NCBI GenBank assembly: GCA_002315255.1
Contig: DCGM01000066.1
Coordinates: 687 to 13,177, forward strand
Direction: 5' to 3'
DNA length: 12,491 nucleotides
Origin: Lachnospiraceae bacterium UBA1778
GTDB taxonomy: Bacteria > Bacillota > Clostridia > Lachnospirales > Lachnospiraceae
The translations under genes and the position numbers were made by a program. The notes below the pieces were generated by a model. That model was not told the origin of the DNA. It ran no database searches and was given only the letters and a program-made list of their open reading frames with translations. The stretch's first letter is position 1; every line of letters begins with the position of its first letter. Positions 7,923-12,491 of this stretch are shown piece after piece.

Positions 7923-9134
7923 ATGAGCCAGATCGACTTTGACAGAATCCAAAATCAGATTAATAATGCGACAGACGGCCTGAACCGTGTGATTGACAAT
8001 GCGACCGGCAGTGTCAATAAAGCCATTAACCGGGCAGCGGATTCTGTCAATGGCGCGATTAACGGGGCCTCCCGCTTTATGAACGGAACGGTAAATCCGT
8101 CCGGCGGAACGCCTTCCAGCATGTACGGAAGAACGCCTACCTCGCATCTCGACCAGTCGGCGGCGGAAGCGCGCCGGAAGGTCCTTCAGAAGAGCGTCCA
8201 GAAAAAGCAGGTCCTTTATAAGAAAGTGGACAATGAGAAGGCCGGCGCCGTGATGAAAGCTGTTATGGGCTTCACCTTGGTCGGCGCAGGAGCGGTTATC
8301 GGAATCGGCGCGATTTCGACCGGCTTTTTCTTCTCGGCGATCATTGCAGGGCTTCTCGTCGCGGCCGGCATCCCGATCGGCGTCAGCGGCTCAAAGGACC
8401 AGAGCCGGATCGACCGGTTTAAGGACTATGTGAAAAGCCTCGGAAATAAGACGGTCATTGAGTTCCAGCAGCTTGCGGACCTTACCGGAAAGTCGATGAA
8501 ATATGTCACGAAGGATGTCCGTCAGATGATCAATGACCGGATGTTCACGCAGGGACATATCACGGAGGACGGAAAGAGTCTGATCGTTTCGGACGAGACG
8601 TACGGACATTATCTCGAAGCGAAGCGGAGCCAGGAGGAGCAGATTCAGGAGACAGAAGAGAAGAACCGGGAACTGATCGACAGCGGCCTCTCGAAAGAGG
8701 GCATTGAAATCGTCCGTCAGGGTGAGGATTATATCGCGAAAATCCATTATGCGAATGACGAGCTTCCGGGCGAAGTCATCTCGGAAAAACTTCAGATTCT
8801 CGAGGACACGATCGCCAGAATCCTTAAGGAACTTAAGCATCAGCCGGATAAGGCGTTTGAGCTTCGGAAGCTGATGAACTATTACCTGCCGACTACGTGG
8901 AAGCTTCTCGAATCGTATATGTCGATTGAAAAAGAGACCGTAAAGACGGAGCAGATGATCAATACGGAGTTCGAGATTGAGAATACGATCGATAAGATCA
9001 ACTTCGCCTTCCGCCAGATGCTCGACCAGCTCTTTATGAGCCACGCGATTGATGTTTCCACGGATATTTCTGTTCTGAACTCGATGCTTCAGCGCGACAA
9101 CCTCGTCGAGAAGGACTTTAAGCAGGAGCAGTAA
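7923..9134 (+). CDS. xpaC: XpaC-family membrane protein
   Basis: The 403-residue product matches the XpaC family (named for 5-bromo-4-chloroindolyl phosphate hydrolysis), usually found beside TelA. The residue order is: an 11-residue repeat region (9-58), a low-complexity linker (59-75), a basic helix (82-101), a membrane hairpin of two hydrophobic segments (about 113-131 and 134-155), a winged-helix-like part (about 172-210, EFQQLADLTGKSMKYVTKDV), a charged helix, then the family core (about 258-395) with HYANDELPGEVISEKL, MNYYLPTTWKLLESYM and IDKINFAFRQMLDQLFMSHA. No catalytic residues for a hydrolase are evident, and the family's true biochemical role is unsettled. AAAGGA overlaps the valS stop codon and lies only three bases before the ATG, so translational coupling to valS is likely. 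It probably acts with TelA at the membrane in envelope or stress resistance (inference from family context). Confidence 0.88.
   Translation: MSQIDFDRIQNQINNATDGLNRVIDNATGSVNKAINRAADSVNGAINGASRFMNGTVNPSGGTPSSMYGRTPTSHLDQSAAEARRKVLQKSVQKKQVLYKKVDNEKAGAVMKAVMGFTLVGAGAVIGIGAISTGFFFSAIIAGLLVAAGIPIGVSGSKDQSRIDRFKDYVKSLGNKTVIEFQQLADLTGKSMKYVTKDVRQMINDRMFTQGHITEDGKSLIVSDETYGHYLEAKRSQEEQIQETEEKNRELIDSGLSKEGIEIVRQGEDYIAKIHYANDELPGEVISEKLQILEDTIARILKELKHQPDKAFELRKLMNYYLPTTWKLLESYMSIEKETVKTEQMINTEFEIENTIDKINFAFRQMLDQLFMSHAIDVSTDISVLNSMLQRDNLVEKDFKQEQ
7947..8096 (+). repeat. 11-residue (33-bp) repeats at the XpaC N-terminus
   Basis: Residues 9-58 of the XpaC protein divide into consecutive 11-residue units: IQNQINNATDG, LNRVIDNATGS, VNKAINRAADS, VNGAINGASRF, then a partial MNGTVN. 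Hydrophobic residues recur at units' positions 1 and 5, with Asn at position 2 in most units and Ala near position 8. Eleven-residue periodicity is known for long amphipathic helices that bind membranes or pack as hendecad coils. Confidence 0.7.
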
Positions 9135-9187
9135 ACGCCGGCGGAAGGACTTTAAGCAGGAGCAGAAATTGCCCGGCGGACTGTAAG
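9110..9187 (+). repeat. Degenerate direct repeats of the xpaC 3' end
   Basis: A perfect 22-base direct repeat occurs at 9110-9131, covering the last codons of xpaC up to the stop, and again at 9144-9165, a period of 34. The shared core is GACTTTAAGCAGGAGCAG. Flanking CCGGCGGA words (9138-9145 and 9173-9180) extend the match, and GGACTGTAAG at 9178-9187 may begin a third, decayed copy. In its own frame the second copy would encode RKDFKQEQKLPGGL and a stop at 9184-9186. It looks like a tandem duplication across the stop codon. Confidence 0.8.
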
Positions 9188-9224
9188 AGTATTAGGAAGA
9201 AGCTGAAACGCGGCGGGCAGAACA

Positions 9225-9278
9225 TTGTGCATGATAGGTATGCAACCTAGTTTACCAAATATATAATAATCAAAGGAG
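9225..9278 (+). promoter_or_regulatory. Possible telA promoter region and strong ribosome binding site
   Basis: Two readings are possible. TATAAT at 9262-9267 is a perfect -10 word, but its -35 (9239-9244, TATGCA) is poor and transcription would start at the edge of the ribosome binding site. Alternatively TTGTGC (9225-9230), 17 bases, then TAGTTT (9248-9253) gives a start near 9260, with weaker hexamers. The region also contains TGCAT (9228-9232) and ATGCA (9240-9244) as an inverted pair, and TAGGT/ACCTA (9235-9239, 9245-9249). AAAGGAG at 9272-9278 is the telA ribosome binding site, nine bases before the ATG. Confidence 0.4.
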
Positions 9279-9287
9279 AACAAAGTC

Positions 9288-10442
9288 ATGGCTGACAACG
9301 AAAACACGATTCATCTGGGGGATGATAACGGAACGACGATCCATCTGGGCGATAATCCGGTGGAAACCGTTGAGAAGGTCGTAGAAGCAACGCCGTTAAA
9401 GTTTGATGTGGACGATTCGATGCTGAATGAAGCGGAGAAGGCTGAAATTGCCAAATATGCCGAGACCATTGACATTCACAGCACGGAAGTCATCGTCAAC
9501 TATGGCGCGGGCGTCCAGAAAAAAATGGCGGATTTCTCTTCGCAGACGTTAAACAGCGTCCGTACGAAGGATATCGGTGAAGTCGGAAACCTCCTTTCAG
9601 GCGTCGTCGCCCAGGTAAAGGGCTTTGACGAGTCTACGGAAAAGAAGGGCTTCTTAGGCCTCTTCAAGAAAGCTGCCAATAAGGTTCAGATGATCCAGGC
9701 CCGCTATGATCAGGCGGAAACGAACATCACGAAGATCTGCAATGAGCTCGAGTCTCACCAGGTCGCATTGTTAAAGGACGTCGCTACCTTCGATAAGATG
9801 TATGATATGAACCTGACCTCCTATAAGGAGATTACGATGTACATCCTCGCCGGCAAAAAGCGCCTCGATGAAGTACGCGCAGGCGAACTGAAGGAACTGC
9901 AGGAAGCGGCAGCGAAGAGCGGAAAGACCGAAGACGCGCAGAAGGCGAAGGACCTGGCAGACCAGTGCGACCGCTTCGAGAAGAAGCTGTACGACCTGAA
10001 CCTGACCCGCACGATCTCGCAGCAGACGGCTCCGCAGATCCGTCTTTTACAGCATTCGGATACGCAGATGGCAGAGAAGATACAGTCGGTCCTCGTCAAT
10101 ACGATTCCGCTTTGGAAGAACCAGATGGTCATTGCGATCGGCATCCAGCATTCGCAGCAGGCGATCGCAGCAGAATCTGCTGTCACGCAGGCGACGAACG
10201 AGCTTTTACAGCAGAATGCGCAGACGCTTCATATGGCGTCTATCGAAACTGCAAAGGCGAACGAGAGGGGCATTGTGGATTTAGAAACCTTAAAGAAGAC
10301 GAACGAACAGCTCATTGCGACGCTCGAAGACGTCCGCAAGATCCAGACCGAAGGCAAGGCAGCCCGCGCATCGGCAGAACTCGAACTCCAGCGGATGGAA
10401 GGCGAATTAAAGCAGAAGCTGATCGAAATGAGCACGAAATAA
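9288..10442 (+). CDS. telA: TelA-family toxic anion resistance protein
   Basis: This 384-residue, almost wholly helical, soluble protein matches the TelA family (B. subtilis YaaN-like), linked to tellurite and other toxic-anion resistance and, in some Firmicutes, to tolerance of cell-envelope antimicrobials; the molecular activity is not known. Family hallmarks are the conserved opening IDIHSTEVIVNYGAGVQKKM (about 61-80), GFLGLFKKA and ARYDQAETNITKICNELESH (from about 140), LDEVRAGELKELQE, and the middle RLLQHSDTQMAEKIQSVLVN followed by IPLWKNQM. The C-terminus is a coiled coil. The first 25 residues are acidic and contain two TIHLGD words (residues 7-12 and 17-22). It follows the xpaC-like gene after 153 bases, an unusually wide gap for the pair, which may hold a second promoter. 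No terminator separates it from the rplS promoter, so read-through is possible. Confidence 0.92.
   Translation: MADNENTIHLGDDNGTTIHLGDNPVETVEKVVEATPLKFDVDDSMLNEAEKAEIAKYAETIDIHSTEVIVNYGAGVQKKMADFSSQTLNSVRTKDIGEVGNLLSGVVAQVKGFDESTEKKGFLGLFKKAANKVQMIQARYDQAETNITKICNELESHQVALLKDVATFDKMYDMNLTSYKEITMYILAGKKRLDEVRAGELKELQEAAAKSGKTEDAQKAKDLADQCDRFEKKLYDLNLTRTISQQTAPQIRLLQHSDTQMAEKIQSVLVNTIPLWKNQMVIAIGIQHSQQAIAAESAVTQATNELLQQNAQTLHMASIETAKANERGIVDLETLKKTNEQLIATLEDVRKIQTEGKAARASAELELQRMEGELKQKLIEMSTK
9306..9353 (+). repeat. Two 30-bp-spaced copies of a TIHLGD coding word
   Basis: ACGATTCATCTGGGGGAT (9306-9323) and ACGATCCATCTGGGCGAT (9336-9353) both encode TIHLGD near the N-terminus of TelA and differ only at synonymous third positions. 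The repeat is therefore kept at the protein level. It may be a short linear motif for a binding partner; that is inference. Confidence 0.7.
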
Positions 10443-10451
10443 GAAAAACAC

Positions 10452-10480
10452 TTGCATTATGCATAAACCTATGCTATAGT
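10452..10480 (+). promoter_or_regulatory. rplS promoter
   Basis: TTGCAT (10452-10457), a 17-base spacer and TATAGT (10475-10480) preceded by TGC (10472-10474) form an extended -10 promoter like that of valS. Transcription would start near 10487. TGCATTATGCA (10453-10463) is a palindrome overlapping the -35 element and could be an operator or chance. Confidence 0.8.
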
Positions 10481-10486
10481 CATATG

Positions 10487-10576
10487 GTTGAAAATACGGA
10501 TATTCCGCTGTACCGGTACTCGATTTTGTCGCGGCATGTAGGAGGAAAGTAGTAAGAATATCTAAGCTAAGGAGGA
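10487..10576 (+). promoter_or_regulatory. Structured rplS leader, candidate L19 autoregulatory element
   Basis: The leader is about 97 nt long. GATATTC (10499-10505) pairs perfectly with GAATATC (10556-10562), extended by a G-U pair, closing a 50-nt internal region. Inside are the palindrome TACCGGTA (10511-10518), a short CGC/GCG helix (10506-10508 with 10531-10533) and an AGGAGG (10540-10545) that has no start codon at useful distance. The true ribosome binding site AAGGAGGA (10569-10576) lies six bases after the closing helix and seven before the ATG. Many Firmicutes carry an L19 leader that lets L19 repress its own synthesis; I cannot match this one to the known consensus from memory. Alternative local folds such as CGGA-TAT-TCCG exist. 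Confidence 0.45.
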
Positions 10577-10583
10577 TTTCGAT

Positions 10584-10931
10584 ATGAACGAGATCATTAA
10601 AAAGATTGAAGATGCACAGTTAAAGGCTTCTGTGGACGCGTTCAACGTAGGTGATACCGTCCGCGTACATGCGAAGATCGTTGAAGGCAACCGCGAGCGT
10701 GTTCAGATCTTCGAGGGTACTGTTGTGAAGCGTCAGAACGGCGGCGTTCGCGAGACATTTACGGTTCGTAAGATCTCCAGCGGTGTCGGCGTTGAAAAGA
10801 CTTGGCCTTTACATTCTCCGAAGGTAGAGAAGATCGAAGTTATCCGCTTCGGTAAAGTCCGTCGTGCAAAACTGAACTATCTGAGACAGAGAACAGGCAA
10901 AGCTGCGAAGGTCAAAGAGCTGGTACGGTAA
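10584..10931 (+). CDS. rplS: Large-subunit ribosomal protein bL19
   Basis: The 115-residue product has the normal length for L19, which sits at the 30S-50S interface of the ribosome. Recognisable segments are FNVGDTVRVHAKIVEGNRER (20-39), the FEGTVVKR strand, the highly conserved FTVRKISSGVGVEKTWPLHS stretch in the middle and RRAKLNYLRQRTGKAAKVKE at the C-terminus. It has an ideal AAGGAGG site seven bases upstream. L19 is often encoded after rpsP-rimM-trmD; here it stands alone with its own promoter, leader and terminator, while keeping lepB as the next gene downstream, an arrangement common in Firmicutes. Confidence 0.98.
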   Translation: MNEIIKKIEDAQLKASVDAFNVGDTVRVHAKIVEGNRERVQIFEGTVVKRQNGGVRETFTVRKISSGVGVEKTWPLHSPKVEKIEVIRFGKVRRAKLNYLRQRTGKAAKVKELVR

Positions 10932-10936
10932 TCAAA

Positions 10937-10970
10937 GGAAAGCGCTGCAGCGATGCGGCGCTTTTTCTTT
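10937..10970 (+). terminator. Intrinsic terminator after rplS
   Basis: AAGCGCTGC (10940-10948) pairs with GCGGCGCTT (10955-10963), nine pairs with one G-U, around a six-base loop, followed by TTTTTCTTT (10962-10970). A10939-T10964 adds another pair. It lies six bases after the rplS stop codon and should separate rplS transcription from lepB. Confidence 0.93.
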
Positions 10971-10974
10971 CATC

Positions 10975-11057
10975 CATGCATGAATTTACCATGCGTGAAT
11001 ATTTCCATGTGAATTTTACCATGCGGTATTTTACCATGCGTGAATGGCCTATACATG
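10975..11057 (+). repeat. Degenerate ~15-bp tandem repeats upstream of lepB
   Basis: Five consecutive units start at 10975, 10990, 11006, 11020 and 11035 and are 14-16 bases long, with consensus CATGCGTGAATTTTAC. Examples are CATGCATGAATTTAC, CATGTGAATTTTAC and CATGCGGTATTTTAC. A sixth partial copy, ACATGAAATGG (11053-11063), reaches the lepB ribosome binding region. The array fills the space between the rplS terminator and lepB, where the lepB promoter must lie if lepB is not read from upstream. Candidate -10 TATACA (11050-11055) has no good -35. Confidence 0.8.
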
Positions 11058-11070
11058 AAATGGTGGGGAT

Positions 11071-11634
11071 ATGGCGAATCGAATCTATCTGAACGAAGAA
11101 GGGAATACCGCTGGCCGCGTGGCAGGAATCGTCGCGGAGTTTGCGTTAGTTGTGGCGCTTGCGCTTTTTGTGGCCAATTACGGCTTTTTTGCCGTTTCAC
11201 ATAACAGTAAGTCGATGGAGCCCGAGATTCCTGCCGAATCGACGGTTTTCGTATCCCGGGTTGCCTATGTGGCCGAAGAGCCGAAGCGTTTTGACGTCAT
11301 CGCCTTTGACCGCCCGGGTACAGAGACCGGAACAGCGACGCTTGTGCGGCGCGTCATCGGCCTTCCGGGCGAACTTGTGAAGATTGAAAACGGTCTCGTC
11401 TATATAAACGGCAGGCTGTTAGATATTTCGGCGTATTTTTCCGAAATCACCTCCGATGGCATTGCCCGTGAAGGAATCCGCCTGAAGGAGGACGAGTATT
11501 TTGTGCTGGGAGACACGCCGGCGAACTCGGAGGACAGCCGTTCTTCCACGATTGGCGCGGTGCGTAAGAAGGATATTATCGGAAAAGCCTGGCTTCAGGC
11601 GGTTTCTGTGACGGATTTCCGTTTTATTCAGTAA
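11071..11634 (+). CDS. lepB: Signal peptidase I family protein with catalytic Lys replaced by Arg
   Basis: The 187-residue product is a type I signal peptidase (family S26), which cleaves signal peptides from exported proteins outside the membrane. One N-terminal membrane segment covers about residues 17-40. Box B is NSKSMEPEI with the serine nucleophile at S48. Box C is RFDVIAFD (73-80). Box D is LVRRVIGLPGELVKI (91-105), and box E is FVLGDTPANSEDSRS followed by the IGAVRKKDIIGKA stretch. In box D the general-base lysine (KR in the family pattern) is R93, codon CGG at 11347-11349. Box B also departs from the usual PT/PA after SM, and box E has GDT instead of GDN or GDH. SMEPEIP is reminiscent of archaeal/ER-type enzymes. 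Activity is therefore uncertain. GGTGGGG, two bases from the ATG, is a weak ribosome binding site. murF follows after 13 bases. Confidence 0.9.
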   Translation: MANRIYLNEEGNTAGRVAGIVAEFALVVALALFVANYGFFAVSHNSKSMEPEIPAESTVFVSRVAYVAEEPKRFDVIAFDRPGTETGTATLVRRVIGLPGELVKIENGLVYINGRLLDISAYFSEITSDGIAREGIRLKEDEYFVLGDTPANSEDSRSSTIGAVRKKDIIGKAWLQAVSVTDFRFIQ

Positions 11635-11647
11635 AGGAGAGCAGAAG

Positions 11648-12491
11648 ATGGTAAGAACGTCTTTAGAGGAACTGATTTCGGTTACGGGCGGAAGACTCCT
11701 GTGCGGAGACCCTTCTGTATTCGTGGATTCTGTCGTGACGGACTCGCGTGAAGGCCGCGCGGATGCACTCTATATTCCGATCATCGGCGCGACGAACGAC
11801 GGGCACGTTTTTATCGGCAATGCATTGGAGAACGGATGCAGCGGCACGCTTGTTTCCGATGAGAAGTATTATGAGGAGTATCGGAAAAGTCATTCCAATG
11901 ATTATTCCGAAGATGCTTCCGGAAATCATCCAAAGAGTGCGTCGGAAAACGATCTCGGGAATGACCGTTTCTTCCTTCTCGTAGATGATACGGAAAAAGC
12001 GTTCCATGAAATCGCGAAAAGCGCGCGGAAGAAGCTTTCCCTAAAGGCGGTCGGCGTGACCGGCTCTGTCGGAAAGACGACTACCCGCGAGATGATTGCG
12101 GCAGCGCTTTCAGGCTCATTTGCGACAGAAAAAACCGGAAAAAACTATAATAACCGCTTCGGGCTTCCGCTGACGCTCTGCCAGCTTCCGGAAGACGCTG
12201 AACTGGCAGTGCTGGAGCTGGGAATGAACGTCCGCGGCGAGCTCGGCACGATTTCTGCGCTTTGCGATCTCGACTGCGCGGTTATTACGAATATCGGCGT
12301 CGCTCATATCGAATATTACGGAACGCAGGATGAAATCACGAAAGAAAAGCTGACGGTCACCCGCGGATTTGACGGAAATCCGGAAGAGAAGGCATTGATT
12401 CTAAACGCGGATGATCCGTATCTTATGAAATATAAGAACCGCACCGGTTTCCCGGTCATCCTCTACGGAACGGACGAAGAGGCTGCTTACC
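11648..12491 (+). CDS. murF: UDP-MurNAc-pentapeptide synthetase (MurF), 3' end missing
   Basis: The ATG at 11648 lies seven bases after an AAAGGAGA site that overlaps the lepB stop codon. The frame is open to the window end, giving 281 residues of an expected 450 or so. MurF adds D-Ala-D-Ala to the UDP-MurNAc-tripeptide in the cytoplasm, the last soluble step of peptidoglycan precursor synthesis. The N-terminal substrate domain shows VVTDSREGRADALYIPIIGA (29-48) and NDGHVFIGNALENG. The ATP P-loop is GVTGSVGKTTTREM (136-149). KNYNNRFGLPLTLC (165-178), LELGMNVRGELG (189-200) and ITNIGVAHIEYYG (213-225) are clear MurF signatures. Residues about 79-107 form a polar Ser/Asn/Asp/Glu-rich insertion between two N-terminal strands that is longer than I expect for the family. 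The tight spacing indicates co-transcription with lepB. Confidence 0.95.
   Translation, partial: MVRTSLEELISVTGGRLLCGDPSVFVDSVVTDSREGRADALYIPIIGATNDGHVFIGNALENGCSGTLVSDEKYYEEYRKSHSNDYSEDASGNHPKSASENDLGNDRFFLLVDDTEKAFHEIAKSARKKLSLKAVGVTGSVGKTTTREMIAAALSGSFATEKTGKNYNNRFGLPLTLCQLPEDAELAVLELGMNVRGELGTISALCDLDCAVITNIGVAHIEYYGTQDEITKEKLTVTRGFDGNPEEKALILNADDPYLMKYKNRTGFPVILYGTDEEAAY

Noticed and set aside
8391..9044. 217-codon open frame on the - strand
   Set aside because: It lies wholly opposite the well-supported xpaC gene, has no ribosome binding site or family resemblance, and follows from codon bias. The same applies to the other antisense frames, such as 4273-4737 and 6932-7327.
9170..9219. 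Terminator formed by TGCCCG and CGGGCA after xpaC
   Set aside because: Six pairs around a 38-base loop with no T tract; probably part of the degenerate repeat region.
9965..10552. 195-codon + strand frame overlapping telA and the rplS promoter
   Set aside because: It is an alternative frame of telA with no ribosome binding site and crosses a good promoter; the composition is low-quality and Arg/Asp-rich.
10484..10552. 22-codon leader ORF before rplS
   Set aside because: Its ATG lies just upstream of the predicted transcription start and has no ribosome binding site.
10975..11057. CRISPR array
   Set aside because: The units are contiguous, only about 15 bp and degenerate, with no spacers and no cas genes nearby.
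10976..11092. 38-codon small ORF with five-residue repeats
   Set aside because: It starts straight after the terminator T tract with no ribosome binding site or promoter. A 15-bp array free of stops is open automatically. It is kept only as a remark under the repeat finding.

Overview
The window looks like chromosome of a Gram-positive anaerobe of the class Clostridia, most likely a Lachnospiraceae relative. This rests on strong AGGAGG-type ribosome binding sites, extended -10 promoters (TGnTATAAT type), an XpaC-TelA pair, and an upstream three-gene cluster that resembles conserved Lachnospiraceae proteins of unknown function. Every gene is on the + strand, spacing is tight, and base and codon use look uniform by eye. 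I see no sign of a mobile element, tRNA, rRNA or CRISPR array. No gene-free stretch exceeds about 155 bases.

Bases 1-5114 hold a probable operon of three uncharacterised genes. First is the 3' part of a very large helical-repeat protein, cut by the window start. Second is a 427-residue protein with a degenerate Hsp70/actin-type ATPase fold. Third is a 270-residue protein with a TPR-like region. They may form an Hsp70-like machine with helical partners; its function is unknown. A set of competing hairpins lies between the first two genes.

Bases 5155-7915 hold valS (valyl-tRNA synthetase) with its own extended -10 promoter and a leader too short for a T-box. Bases 7923-10442 hold an xpaC-like membrane protein gene and telA (toxic-anion resistance family), a pair linked in Firmicutes to envelope and stress resistance. 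Between them is a degenerate direct repeat of the 3' end of xpaC and a possible second promoter.

Bases 10452-10970 form a self-contained rplS (ribosomal protein L19) unit: a good promoter, a structured leader of about 97 nt, the gene, and an intrinsic terminator. Short tandem repeats of about 15 bp then lead into lepB (signal peptidase I), which has arginine where the catalytic lysine should be. The last gene is murF (peptidoglycan precursor ligase), directly behind lepB and cut by the window end.

The best candidates for something undescribed are the Hsp70-like/helical-repeat cluster, the altered signal peptidase active site, the 11-residue repeats at the XpaC N-terminus, the duplicated xpaC tail, and the 15-bp repeats upstream of lepB.
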